Positions 55,494-63,841 of a stretch of DNA of 64,000 nucleotides are shown here, piece after piece. The first letter of the stretch is position 1; each line of letters starts with the position of its first letter. Under the pieces are notes generated by a model. It did not search any database, was not told where the DNA came from, and saw only the letters and a program-made list of their open reading frames with translations. Source of the DNA: Rheinheimera sp. A13L (GTDB taxonomy: Bacteria; Pseudomonadota; Gammaproteobacteria; Enterobacterales; Alteromonadaceae); contig NZ_AFHI01000004.1 in assembly GCF_000217935.1 (NCBI RefSeq), positions 1 through 64,000 of the forward strand, given 5' to 3'. A program made the position numbers and the translations under genes.

Positions 55494-55943
55494 TCAGCTG
55501 TATAAACGGGGAGGTCGTTCCAGGCCTGAGGCCGTCAGAGGGAAAACTAAAGGGGTAAAACTAAGGATACGTTCGTTTTGTGCAGGTTCAGCCATAAAGT
55601 CCGATGGGTTGACCATCAATACCGCAGCGGCACAACTGACGGCACAACCTGAACAGGATAAATGATGGGTATCCATCATCTGGTGATCCACAAGCTGAGG
55701 CTCGTCCATAACGTGTAGGTCTGAGCCATCCGGCATACTGTTGTGCTCAATTGCCGCAGAGTGATGGCCATGATGCTCCATCATACTTTGATCTGTATTT
55801 GAGGATTGTGAATGACTGGCTGGATGTTCTGAATGATCAGGGCCACAACATAACATAGCGGCAGCTGCCACTCCTTTAAACAGGAGTAAGCTGATAAGCA
55901 AGAGTAAACTCACCCAGGATACGCGACCCCGATTTCTGTTCAT
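55494..55943 (-). CDS. Exported His/Met-rich protein of the copper operon
   Basis: This 149-residue protein is predicted to be membrane-bound or exported: a hydrophobic segment at residues about 9-31 (WVSLLLLISLLLFKGVAAAA) is followed by CCGPDHSEHPASHS and other His/Met clusters (MMEHHGHHSA, HVMDEPQLVDHQMMDTHH). A Cys-rich stretch (LSCSGCAVSCAAAVL) and the end GLERPPRLYS resemble small periplasmic proteins of the DUF2946 type linked to copper resistance; this resemblance is weak. It is first in the operon, 80 nt before the His-rich gene. Confidence 0.78.
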   Translation of the reverse strand: MNRNRGRVSWVSLLLLISLLLFKGVAAAAMLCCGPDHSEHPASHSQSSNTDQSMMEHHGHHSAAIEHNSMPDGSDLHVMDEPQLVDHQMMDTHHLSCSGCAVSCAAAVLMVNPSDFMAEPAQNERILSFTPLVFPLTASGLERPPRLYS

Positions 55944-55988
55944 GCTGTTTTGCTTGCCAGAGTTGCCCGATAAAATAATGTCGCCACC

Positions 55989-56019
55989 CTAATACAAAAA
56001 GCCCGAAAATTCAAGTCAA
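55989..56019 (-). promoter_or_regulatory. Candidate promoter of the copper operon
   Basis: TTGACT and TATTAG are 19 bp apart on the minus strand, about 46 bp before the first start codon. The 19-bp spacing hints at MerR-type control, but the spacer is not a clear dyad. Motif match only. Confidence 0.35.
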
Positions 56020-56101
56020 AGCGGCTCAGCACCAAGCCTTGACTGGGCAACAAAGGCGCGGCACAGTAAAGATTCTTTAGTCATACCTGAGATTTTTATT
56101 C

Positions 56102-56461
56102 ATGCCTTCAGCTACAGAACAGGCCTATAGTTTTGAGATAAAACAAGCGCAGCAGGCGCGCCGCCAGCAGTTATGGCCACAAGCCTGGTCTCATTTAGAA
56201 CGGGCGCATATTCTGGGGCAACATAATTTCGTGTTGCATCTGCAAAGCCACTGGCTCATGTTGAAACTGGCGGCGGATCAAACAAATTGGCCTGAAATTC
56301 GGGGCCAGTTACTTCGTCTGCTGTTAACTCCTCTGGGTCATTTAACCGGACTTTTACCTTTGGGCAATCCTGGCTCCAGTCGTTATCCGGTAATGCAACC
56401 TCTGCCTGTCCCTGAGGATCTCAAACATCTGTTATCAGGTACAAAAGATCCTTTGCAGTAA
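56102..56461 (+). CDS. DUF3703 family protein
   Basis: This 119-residue cytoplasmic protein belongs to DUF3703 by pattern: YSFEIKQAQQARRQQLWPQAWSHLERAHILGQ, HWLMLKLAADQTNWPEIRGQLLRLLLTPLGHLTG, and PLGNPGSSRYPVMQPLPVPEDL. The function is unknown; the family is often next to metal-resistance genes. Here it is divergent from the copper operon. There is no signal peptide or membrane segment. The Shine-Dalgarno is weak. Confidence 0.82.
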   Translation: MPSATEQAYSFEIKQAQQARRQQLWPQAWSHLERAHILGQHNFVLHLQSHWLMLKLAADQTNWPEIRGQLLRLLLTPLGHLTGLLPLGNPGSSRYPVMQPLPVPEDLKHLLSGTKDPLQ

Positions 56462-56528
56462 GCTGTAGTTCTTTATTTTGTGGTATGTTTTCTGATATCA
56501 CTTTTGTTGCCCGCTAAGGAGTGCACGC

Positions 56529-58103
56529 ATGCAGGTTGCCGCAGTTCCCCAAAATGAACAAAACAGATTAAAGGCTCTGCTTAAATTACAGATCCTTGAT
56601 ACTGAACCTGATGCGACTTTTGATGCTGTGACTTCGTTGGCCGCCACTTTGTTTCAGGTGCCCATTGCATTGGTGTCTTTGATTGATGAGCAGCGCCAAT
56701 GGTTTAAAAGTAAACAAGGACTAGAGGTCTGTCAGACCGATCGTAAACTGGCTTTTTGCGCCCACGCTATTTTACAGCCCGATATTTTTATCGTCGAAGA
56801 TGCGTCGCAAGACGAACGTTTTTCCGACAATCCGTTAGTCTGTACTATTCCGAATATTCGCTTTTATGCAGGTTGCCCACTGATCAATGAGCAGGGTTAT
56901 GCCTTGGGCACTTTGTGTATTATTTCTCCTGAGCCACGACAAATGACGGAGCAGGACAAAGTTGTATTGCGTCAACTGGCTGCTCTGGTGATGGAACGGT
57001 TGAACGAACATAAGCAAAAGCTGCAGACCGAACATAAGTTGCAGTTGCTGGACTTGTTACTGGACTCTATTCCTGACGCTTTGGTGGCCTGTGACAGCGA
57101 AGGGCAACTGGAGCAATTTAACAAGGTAGCACGCGACTGGCACGGTGTGGATGTGCGCAAATGTGACTCAGAATTGTGGAGCCATTATTACGATTTATAT
57201 GAAGAAGATGGGCAGACTGTATTATCGGTTGACCGAATTCCTTTGCTCAGAGCTTTTCACGGCGAACCTGTGGTAAGGCAGGATATTTGTATTAAGGCCA
57301 AAGGCCAGGCTCCACGTTGGGCGCGTTGCCGGGGAGAGCAACTGAAAAGCCGCTCAGGTCAGCTATTGGGCGCTTTAGTGTTGATGCAGGATATCAGTGA
57401 GCAAAAACGACTGGAACAGATGAAAACCGATTTTATCTCCACTGTCAGCCATGAGTTGCGTACACCTATTACCGCCATTAGTGGCGCTTTGGATCTGGTG
57501 ATCCATCAGGTGCTGGGGTCTGTGCCTGAAAAGGCGCTGGCTATGCTGAAGGTGGCCAGTCAGAACAGCAAAAGACTGCAGTTGCTGGTGAATGATTTAC
57601 TGGACATGGAAAAACTCAGTGCAGGGAAAATGGATTTTTATCTGCAGCCTTGTGATTTAGCGCAGGAATGTCAGCAGGCCATCACTCAAAATCAGCCCTA
57701 CGCCGACAGTTTTGCAGTGCGATTATCTTTACTGAACAACGAACCCTTGATGATGCAACTGGACAGTCACAGACTACAGCAAGTGCTCAGCAACTTGTTG
57801 TCCAATGCCATTAAGTATTCAAAAAGTGGGGCTGAGGTTTTTCTGAGTTATTACCTGCTGGAGAACAAAATCCGCATTCAGGTGGAAGACAAAGGCGAAG
57901 GGATCCCGCTGCATTTTCAGGAAAAGATATTCCAGCGTTTTGCCCAGGCTGATGGCTCTGATACCAAAGCCCGTTCAGGTACAGGCCTTGGTCTTGCGAT
58001 CAGCAGAGCCATTATTGAATCCATGGGCGGTACTATTGATTTCAGTTCTGTACCAGGGCAGGGCTCAGTGTTCTACTGCGATTTTCCAGTCTGCTCTGAA
58101 TAA
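56529..58103 (+). CDS. GAF/PAS sensor histidine kinase
   Basis: This is a soluble hybrid-free histidine kinase of 524 residues. A GAF domain spans about 20-165 (VPIALVSLIDEQRQWFKSKQGL; CPLINEQGYALGTLC). A PAS domain follows at about 175-290. The HisKA domain has FISTVSHELRTPI with phospho-His308. The HATPase_c domain (about 405-520) has LSNLLSNAIKYS (N box), VEDKGEGIP, and GTGLGLAIS. There are no membrane helices, so the signal is probably cytoplasmic (redox, light or small molecule). No response regulator is adjacent, so it is an orphan. It may share a transcript with the DUF3703 gene 67 nt upstream. Confidence 0.93.
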   Translation: MQVAAVPQNEQNRLKALLKLQILDTEPDATFDAVTSLAATLFQVPIALVSLIDEQRQWFKSKQGLEVCQTDRKLAFCAHAILQPDIFIVEDASQDERFSDNPLVCTIPNIRFYAGCPLINEQGYALGTLCIISPEPRQMTEQDKVVLRQLAALVMERLNEHKQKLQTEHKLQLLDLLLDSIPDALVACDSEGQLEQFNKVARDWHGVDVRKCDSELWSHYYDLYEEDGQTVLSVDRIPLLRAFHGEPVVRQDICIKAKGQAPRWARCRGEQLKSRSGQLLGALVLMQDISEQKRLEQMKTDFISTVSHELRTPITAISGALDLVIHQVLGSVPEKALAMLKVASQNSKRLQLLVNDLLDMEKLSAGKMDFYLQPCDLAQECQQAITQNQPYADSFAVRLSLLNNEPLMMQLDSHRLQQVLSNLLSNAIKYSKSGAEVFLSYYLLENKIRIQVEDKGEGIPLHFQEKIFQRFAQADGSDTKARSGTGLGLAISRAIIESMGGTIDFSSVPGQGSVFYCDFPVCSE

Positions 58104-58151
58104 AATCATCTATACGGGTCTGGTGCTGGCAGAACATCGCAGTATTAAATT

Positions 58152-58493
58152 CTATGCTTCGTCAGCATCAGCCAAAAGGCCAATCAAGGCTGGGATGGAC
58201 GGGGCCTGAATTTTTACCACACAACTTTGAGCTAAAGCAAAAAAATGAGCCTGTACCAGAGCCGTTAATTCAGACAACTCAAACTGCTTAAATAATGAAG
58301 GTAAAGCATAACTATCCTGATTCAGCTGATCCAGCAGATAAGCTTGTCCTGTTGCATCAATCAGCAGATCTTCTGGTGTTAAATAGGGCTGTTGTAACTG
58401 ATACTGCTGCTCGAAACTGCTGAGGTCGGCCAGGTAAATAAGCTCATTCTGACCTGCGAATTTAAACATTGCTGGGTATTGGATCATCATCAC
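58152..58493 (-). CDS. DUF4144-like hypothetical protein
   Basis: This 113-residue protein is of unknown function, resembling DUF4144 proteins of Alteromonadales. Visible are YPAMFKFAGQNELIYLADLSSF, LTPEDLLIDATGQAYLLD, and a helix LTALVQAHFFALAQSCVVKI. The size suggests a single alpha/beta domain. It converges with the kinase gene. AAAGAG lies upstream of the first of two adjacent ATG codons. A terminator-like structure lies about 65 nt upstream of its start. Confidence 0.75.
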   Translation of the reverse strand: MMMIQYPAMFKFAGQNELIYLADLSSFEQQYQLQQPYLTPEDLLIDATGQAYLLDQLNQDSYALPSLFKQFELSELTALVQAHFFALAQSCVVKIQAPSIPALIGLLADADEA

Positions 58494-58557
58494 TACTCTT
58501 TAGCGCTTTTGCGCCATTGTATCTGCAAAGTAGCTACAGTTTGAAAGATCACTGCAT

Positions 58558-58590
58558 AAAAAAGCCCCTTGCTAGCTAGAGACAAGGGGC
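58558..58590 (-). terminator. Terminator of an unannotated minus-strand transcript
   Basis: The 8-bp perfect stem GCCCCTTG/CAAGGGGC is followed on the minus strand by TTTTTT. No gene lies upstream on that strand before the plus-strand LysR gene. It therefore ends either a small RNA or an attenuated leader of the DUF4144 gene. Confidence 0.75.
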
Positions 58591-58655
58591 AAAAGGCGCG
58601 GATGGGCCTATGGGTTACACTGTTACTGTGAAATTCAGCAGGAACTATCACAACG
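58558..58655 (-). ncRNA. Candidate small RNA or leader RNA
   Basis: A promoter-like pair (TTTTAC at 58685-58690 and TATAAC at 58662-58667 on the minus strand, 17 bp apart) would give a transcript of about 98 nt ending at the strong terminator at 58558-58590. No coding frame fits. No known RNA family is recognised. Confidence 0.35.
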
Positions 58656-58734
58656 AATACAGTTATACGCCCTTTACTTTGTCAGTAAAATTCGAATATA
58701 ACTGCTGATATCTTCGTTAAAAATTGCGATTAAG

Positions 58735-59646
58735 ATGACTCCTGTTAATTACAATCAACTCTATTATTTTTATCTGGTCGCTGAACACGGCAGTATTGCC
58801 AGAGTCAGTGAGCTGTTGCATATCACTCCCCAAACCATCAGTGGCCAAATCAGTGCTTTTGAACATGGCATAGGTACAGCCTTGTTTTCCCGTCAGGGTA
58901 AACGGCTGATCCCTACCGAACTGGGTGTCGTGGTGCAGCGTTATGCCGCTGATATCTTTCAGCTAGGAGATGAGCTGAAAGCTGTTCTGACCCGTCAGCA
59001 CAGCAGCTGGCAGAGTTTTAGTGTGGGTATTACTGATGTACTGCCTAAAGCTTTTGTTTATGAAATGCTTAAACCTGTTCTGCAGTTGCCTATTAAACTG
59101 ATTTGCCGCGAAGGCGAGCAGGCCGGGCTTTTATCGGAGCTTGCTATTAATAAACTGGATATGGTGTTGTCCGATCAGCCCATCCAGCCAGGCAGTCATG
59201 TTAAAGCTTACAGTCATCTTGTGACTGAGTCTCCTATGGCTGTCTATGCGTGCGAGGCCTTAGCAGAGCAGCTTAGTGCAGATTTTCCCAGGTCTTTGCA
59301 CGATCAGCCTTTTTTGTTGCAGGGTAAAAAGTCCATTATTCGCCAGCAATTGATGGGGTGGTTTAATGAAGTGGAGGTGCAGCCTGATGTAGTGGCTGAA
59401 TTTGATGACAGTGCCTTAATGCAGGCTTTTGCTCAGCAGGGGCTTGGTGCTTTTGCCGCGCCTTTACTACTGGAAGCTCAGTTGTTAACTAATTATAAGT
59501 TGTTAAAGGTAGGGGTGATCCACAGGGTAACTGAGCGTTTTTATGCCATATCACCCGAACGTAAGCTCACTCACCCGGCCGTGTTGCAGCTGGTCAAAGC
59601 GCTGCAACAGGATGGCCAGACGAATGCTGAGAAAACAAGTCGTTAA
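58735..59646 (+). CDS. LysR-family regulator, NhaR-like
   Basis: This is a 303-residue LysR-type regulator. The N-terminal HTH ([39 protein letters not shown]) is close to NhaR, the activator of Na+/H+ antiporter genes. The effector domain follows from about residue 90 ([31 protein letters not shown]). No antiporter gene is next to it, so the target is unknown. It overlaps the end of the convergent chemoreceptor gene by 4 nt. Confidence 0.9.
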   Translation: MTPVNYNQLYYFYLVAEHGSIARVSELLHITPQTISGQISAFEHGIGTALFSRQGKRLIPTELGVVVQRYAADIFQLGDELKAVLTRQHSSWQSFSVGITDVLPKAFVYEMLKPVLQLPIKLICREGEQAGLLSELAINKLDMVLSDQPIQPGSHVKAYSHLVTESPMAVYACEALAEQLSADFPRSLHDQPFLLQGKKSIIRQQLMGWFNEVEVQPDVVAEFDDSALMQAFAQQGLGAFAAPLLLEAQLLTNYKLLKVGVIHRVTERFYAISPERKLTHPAVLQLVKALQQDGQTNAEKTSR

Positions 59647-60857
59647 GCAGCAGAAAATGGCTGTAACTGCTGTTGAGTTCGCTTAGTACCAGACAACAAC
59701 TGTTCTGTCGCCTGATCGATAGCCGCCATTTGCTGATAGGCCAGATTGGTACCCTGTTCAATTTCGGTCAGGTGATGGTGATTTTGCTCTGAGCTGTGTG
59801 CCAGTTGCTGCACATGCTGCTGAATATGGTTCAGCTGTTGCTGGGCATTTTTCAGTTGTTGCTCCAACTGGCTGAAATCACCGCTGGTTTGCTGAATTTG
59901 TTGTTGTGCTTCACCGGCTTGCTGTTGCAATTGCTCCGACTCATTTTTAGTGTCCCGCACCAATACATCCATTTCATTCAGAAAACCTGAGATCTGGCCT
60001 GTGGCGCTATTGACCTTGGCCGCTAAAGTACGGACTTCATCTGCCACTACCGCAAAACCACGACCAGCTTCACCAGCTCGTGCTGCTTCAATAGCCGCAT
60101 TCAGTGCCAGTAAGTTGGTTTGATCGGAGAAGTTTTCCACCATCAATAAAATTTGCCGCACGTTTTCGGCGTTTTTCTGCAAACCTGTCACTGTGCCGCC
60201 AAAATTGGCCAACAGCTGCTCAATTTTATGCAGTTGGGTGGTCAGCTGGTTTAATTGAGTGCTGGCCGTTTTAGCGTTGTGTACAGTGCTGCTGGCCACT
60301 TCTATCACCTGATCGTTGCTTTGCACTATTTCAGACAAGCGTTGTAAAGACTGATCACTTTGAGAGCGGATCTGCTGGCTGCTTTGTTCTGCACCCTGCA
60401 ATTGTTGTCTGGTGCTGTGCACTGCTTCTGCGACTTGCTGGTTGACATGAAAGTTACTGGACGCTTGCTGATGAATGTCCCGCAGCATTCCGGATAACTG
60501 ATCAACAAATAAGTTGTATTGCTCAGATAAAGTGCGGAATTCGTCAAAAGTAAAAGCAGGTAAACGGGTTTTTAAATCGCTGCCGGCCTGATTCGCTTGT
60601 TGCAGTGCATACACCAAAGCTTTGACTGGGCGCACTATCAAGTAAACCAGATAACCTATGGTAAACATAAAAGCCCCGGTGCCGAGGATCAGGATCCACC
60701 ACCAGCTTTGGTCGGCACTACCTTCATCCGGATAAGCCGCAAACATGGCCAGCCAGAAAATCAGCGTTAAAAAGCCGATATTGCCAACAATTTTTAATGT
60801 CAGGCTGTAAAAAAACTGCCGTTCGACCGCACTGTATATATCGTTAAATAAGCTCAT
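59643..60857 (-). CDS. Methyl-accepting chemotaxis-like protein
   Basis: This 404-residue receptor has two closely spaced membrane helices (about 22-42, [21 protein letters not shown]; about 51-70, [19 protein letters not shown]) with almost no periplasmic part. A HAMP-like region follows ([18 protein letters not shown]), then the signalling bundle with the hairpin tip [20 protein letters not shown]. The coiled coil is unusually Gln-rich. Lack of an external sensor suggests it detects internal or membrane signals. The last 4 nt overlap the NhaR-like gene. Confidence 0.92.
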   Translation of the reverse strand: MSLFNDIYSAVERQFFYSLTLKIVGNIGFLTLIFWLAMFAAYPDEGSADQSWWWILILGTGAFMFTIGYLVYLIVRPVKALVYALQQANQAGSDLKTRLPAFTFDEFRTLSEQYNLFVDQLSGMLRDIHQQASSNFHVNQQVAEAVHSTRQQLQGAEQSSQQIRSQSDQSLQRLSEIVQSNDQVIEVASSTVHNAKTASTQLNQLTTQLHKIEQLLANFGGTVTGLQKNAENVRQILLMVENFSDQTNLLALNAAIEAARAGEAGRGFAVVADEVRTLAAKVNSATGQISGFLNEMDVLVRDTKNESEQLQQQAGEAQQQIQQTSGDFSQLEQQLKNAQQQLNHIQQHVQQLAHSSEQNHHHLTEIEQGTNLAYQQMAAIDQATEQLLSGTKRTQQQLQPFSAA

Positions 60858-61032
60858 GTCCTGACTCTCAGTCTAAGTTCCAAACCCAATTGCTGATGCT
60901 GAACTATAACCCACTGTTACAGAGGCATTATTGTTCTGTGTCATACCATAACCAGTTTTTCTGTTTTTTTTAAGTGCACAGAGCAGATTGTTTTTATACA
61001 ATGCGTGTATGAATCGTATATGAAGTGTATCT

Positions 61033-61263
61033 ATGGGCATAGTAAAAATATCAGACGACCTGCATGAAGACCTGCGCGAAGCCAGCAGAGTGATGGCTCG
61101 CTCTATCAATGCGCAGGCTGAATTCTGGATCAGAGTGGGCATGCTTGCTGAATTACATCCACAGCTTAGTTATCAGCAGTTGTGCCATAAATTACTGAAA
61201 AATAAATCTTCTACTTTGCAGGACCTATTGAATGAACTCGATCCATCTGAAAACCCAGGCTGA
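61033..61263 (+). CDS. ParD-like family protein
   Basis: This 76-residue protein resembles ParD-like antitoxins: VKISDDLHEDLREASRVMARSINAQAEFWIRVGMLAEL is a ribbon-helix-helix fold. The C-terminal part (YQQLCHKLLKNKSSTLQDLLNEL) would bind a partner. It has no ParE-type toxin next to it; instead it overlaps the map gene by 32 nt. As far as I know, such ParD-like genes are found beside map in other proteobacteria. It may be an orphan regulator or partner of the downstream enzyme. Confidence 0.82.
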   Translation: MGIVKISDDLHEDLREASRVMARSINAQAEFWIRVGMLAELHPQLSYQQLCHKLLKNKSSTLQDLLNELDPSENPG

Positions 61264-62026
61264 ACTGGATATCCAACACAAAGCCGGGCAGCTGTTGGCG
61301 CAGGTATTTCTGATGCTGGATGATTTGGTCAAACCCGGTATCAGTACTATGCAAATTAATGATGCAGTCGAAGCTTTTATCCGTGGTCCGCTCGGGGCAA
61401 GGCCGGCCAGTAAAGGTCAGTATGATTATCAGTATGTACTGAATAGCTCCATCAACGAGGTGGTGTGTCATGGCATACCCAAACAGACGGACATTCTCAA
61501 AGAGGGCGATATTGTCAATCTGGACATAACGCTGGAAAAAGATGGCTTTATTGCCGATTCGAGCAAAATGTATTGTATTGGCAAAGTGAGTCCTTTAGCG
61601 CAGAAACTGGTGGACGTAACGTATCAGGCACTTTGGCAGGGTATTTATCAGGTGAAACCCGGCGCTCGTTTAGGAGATATAGCTGCTGCTGTACAACAGT
61701 ACGCTGAGCGTTTTGGCTATTCTGTGGTGCGGGAATACTGTGGTCACGGTATAGGCCGTGAAATGCACGAAGAACCGCAGATTTTGCATTATGGCAAGCC
61801 AGGCACAGGACTGACGTTAAAACCCGGTATGGTATTTACCATTGAGCCTATGATCAATCAGGGCGACAGGCGTATTAAACAAAAATCCGATGGCTGGACA
61901 GTGGTCACCAAAGATAAAAAACTGTCTGCACAGTGGGAACATACAATAGCGGTGACAGAAACAGGTTTTTCTGTGCTGACCTTAAGACCTGAAGAGCACC
62001 ATTTGTTACAACGGGCTTCTGCATGA
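61232..62026 (+). CDS. map: Type I methionine aminopeptidase
   Basis: Map removes the initiator Met from nascent proteins. The 264-residue protein has the pita-bread fold and metal ligands: NSSINEVVCHGIP (His), GDIVNLDITLEKDGFIADSS (two Asp), GHGIGREMHEEP (His), FTIEPMINQG (Glu) and WEHTIAVTE (Glu). Its length matches the family. It overlaps the ParD-like gene by 32 nt and shares ATGA with the SDR remnant. It may be a second, accessory copy, since the main map usually lies next to rpsB; that locus is not in the window. Confidence 0.95.
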   Translation: MNSIHLKTQAELDIQHKAGQLLAQVFLMLDDLVKPGISTMQINDAVEAFIRGPLGARPASKGQYDYQYVLNSSINEVVCHGIPKQTDILKEGDIVNLDITLEKDGFIADSSKMYCIGKVSPLAQKLVDVTYQALWQGIYQVKPGARLGDIAAAVQQYAERFGYSVVREYCGHGIGREMHEEPQILHYGKPGTGLTLKPGMVFTIEPMINQGDRRIKQKSDGWTVVTKDKKLSAQWEHTIAVTETGFSVLTLRPEEHHLLQRASA

Positions 62027-62160
62027 CTAAAACCCTATTCATTACAGGTTGCTCCAGCGGCATAGGTCATGGTGCTTTTACTTTGCCTTTATTGGCGCGT
62101 CTGATGCCACAAAAATGGCTGGATAAACTGCTGAGCCGAAAATTTAAGCTCTCCCGATAA
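62023..62160 (+). pseudogene. Internally deleted short-chain dehydrogenase (SDR) remnant
   Basis: A 45-codon frame begins with the SDR N terminus TKTLFITGCSSGIG (the TGxxxGIG NAD(P)-binding motif). It continues directly with what looks like an SDR C terminus (LPLLARLMPQKWLDKLLSRK). About 200 residues of the usual 250-280 are missing, including the YxxxK active site. The frame is intact and overlaps map by ATGA, so it is probably still translated but has no enzyme activity. The most likely cause is an in-frame deletion in this lineage. Confidence 0.75.
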
Positions 62161-62287
62161 TCTTTGAGCGGGATCAAAGGCTTAGGCTTTATTCGAAAAA
62201 TTGTGCAAATTTTCGTCGAAAACTGCTTGCCTGCTGGCTGATATTTCACCACTATGACAGTCGCTTTTTCTTCAGGGAGTGACTGCC

Positions 62288-62488
62288 ATGACATCTAACT
62301 TTATGCGTACTGTGCATTTAAAAACTGCACAACAATTCAAAGAGCAAGGCCATGATTTGCAGTATGTGGTAAAGCATTTTCACAAAGTAGGTATACCGGA
62401 AGATGAAATACCGGAGTTATTGCCTCTGCTGGGTTTTGGCCTGAATGCCGACCCTTTAGCTTTACGCAATAAAAGTCGCAAAGACTGA
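62288..62488 (+). CDS. Hypothetical small protein
   Basis: I do not recognise this 66-residue protein. It has a helical N-terminal part (RTVHLKTAQQFKEQGHDLQYVVKHFHKVGI) and then acidic EDEIPELLPLLGFG. It has no signal peptide or cysteine. Codon use is like that of its neighbours, and GGGAG lies upstream of the ATG at 62288 (a GTG three codons earlier is less likely). A hairpin follows. It is probably a real, small cytoplasmic protein. Confidence 0.65.
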   Translation: MTSNFMRTVHLKTAQQFKEQGHDLQYVVKHFHKVGIPEDEIPELLPLLGFGLNADPLALRNKSRKD

Positions 62489-62502
62489 TATTAAACCAGG
62501 AC

Positions 62503-62525
62503 GCCATCCAAAGGGTGGCATTTTA
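62503..62525 (+). terminator. Possible terminator after the small hypothetical gene
   Basis: GCCATCC/GGGTGGC forms a 7-bp stem with one wobble pair and a 3-nt loop; ATTTTAG follows. The T-run is short. Confidence 0.5.
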
Positions 62526-62552
62526 GTCTGTCTAGCGAAGGTATTGTTGTAT

Positions 62553-62582
62553 TAAAAAAACAGGCCCATTCGGGCCTGCTGT
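62553..62582 (-). terminator. Terminator of the Na+/Ca2+ exchanger gene
   Basis: On the minus strand the stem CAGGCCC/GGGCCTG with a short GAAT loop is followed by TTTTTTTAAT. It lies 16 nt beyond the gene. Confidence 0.88.
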
Positions 62583-62597
62583 TTAGAATATAAGCCT

Positions 62598-63674
62598 TTA
62601 TGACCAACTAGCTTTTCTATTTTTTATCCTGTCGTGAATAAATGACGCGACGATATAAAACACCACCACTGGCAATAGTCCATACAAAATACCTTGTTGT
62701 AAGTCTGGCAGATAAGCTTCTTTTAACGCCACAGCCACCAGATACCAGGTGTAGGCGATATACAGCAGCATAAATAACAAACCTTCGATACGGTTCAGCG
62801 ATGAGCCGATAAAAAACAGTGGTAAACACAACACTGCCACACCCACCATCACCGGAATATCGACCATAGCCATTTGTTCGCCTGCCAGCAGCGGGATAGG
62901 AGAGACCACACCTGCAATTCCTAGTACACAAAGAATATTAAAGATATTACTGCCAACTACGTTACCTACTGCTATGTCACGTTCACCTCTTAAGGTAGCA
63001 ACCACAGAGGTCACCACTTCTGGTAGAGAAGTGCCTGCCGCAATAATAGTCAGGCCAATAACAGCTTCGTTTACCCCTAAAGCGCGGGCAATTTCTACGG
63101 CGCTGTCGACTAAAAAACGTGAACCTAAAACCAGTAATACCAGGCCACCTAATAACAACAACAGGTTTTGCCAGGCCGGAACTTTGGCTTTGAGCATTTC
63201 TTCTACTTCTTCGTCTGCTGTGTCCACCCCCTGAGCCTTGCCCTGACGGAACAAAAACCAGGTGTAGCTGACTAAACCCAAAGCCAGAATAGCAGCTTCA
63301 AAACGTGTAATAGCACCATCAAAGGTCATCCACATCGCCAATACAGAAACAAAAACCATAATAGGTACGTCCTGACGGATCAGTTGACGCGAAATCACTA
63401 AAGGCGAAATCATGGCGGCTGCGCCTAAAATAAACAGTACATTAAAGATATTACTGCCAACAGCATTGGCTATAGCCAGTTCAGCTTGTCCTGAGTAAGC
63501 AGCTTTAACACTTACAGCCAGTTCTGGCGCACTGGTACCAAAAGCAACTACTGTTAAACCAATGACTAAAGCTGGTATACCAAAAGAGCCTGCCAAACGC
63601 GCAGCTCCTTTTACCAGTAAATCTGCGCCAACGACCAATAACACCAGGCCGACCACCAACAAAAACCAGGTCAT
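62598..63674 (-). CDS. Calcium/sodium antiporter (YrbG/CaCA family)
   Basis: This is a 358-residue membrane protein with about ten helices in two inverted halves. Each half has the alpha repeat of Ca2+/cation antiporters: VVAFGTSAPELAVSVKAA with NAVGSNIFNVLFILG, and IIAAGTSLPEVVTSVVATL with GNVVGSNIFNILCVLG. The middle cytoplasmic loop is acidic (DTADEEVEEM). The ATG at 63674 has GGAG upstream; an in-frame ATG 12 nt earlier lacks one. It exchanges Na+ for Ca2+ or another cation; the physiological substrate is unknown. Confidence 0.93.
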   Translation of the reverse strand: MTWFLLVVGLVLLVVGADLLVKGAARLAGSFGIPALVIGLTVVAFGTSAPELAVSVKAAYSGQAELAIANAVGSNIFNVLFILGAAAMISPLVISRQLIRQDVPIMVFVSVLAMWMTFDGAITRFEAAILALGLVSYTWFLFRQGKAQGVDTADEEVEEMLKAKVPAWQNLLLLLGGLVLLVLGSRFLVDSAVEIARALGVNEAVIGLTIIAAGTSLPEVVTSVVATLRGERDIAVGNVVGSNIFNILCVLGIAGVVSPIPLLAGEQMAMVDIPVMVGVAVLCLPLFFIGSSLNRIEGLLFMLLYIAYTWYLVAVALKEAYLPDLQQGILYGLLPVVVFYIVASFIHDRIKNRKASWS

Positions 63675-63841
63675 GCTGTACTCCATCTGATTATTTCAAC
63701 TGGGCGCTAATTTAAAGGAAAAACAAATGACAAGGAAGGGCCAAGGCGGATTAAAGCCTTGCCAATAGTTTTGCGATAAGTTATTACCTTATGTAACCGG
63801 GTTCAGCTCTTTACCCGGCATTTACTCTGCTTAACTTATCT

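Noticed and set aside
61033-61263. The ParD-like gene as half of an active toxin-antitoxin locus
   Set aside because: There is no ParE-like or other toxin frame next to it; the following gene is a methionine aminopeptidase.
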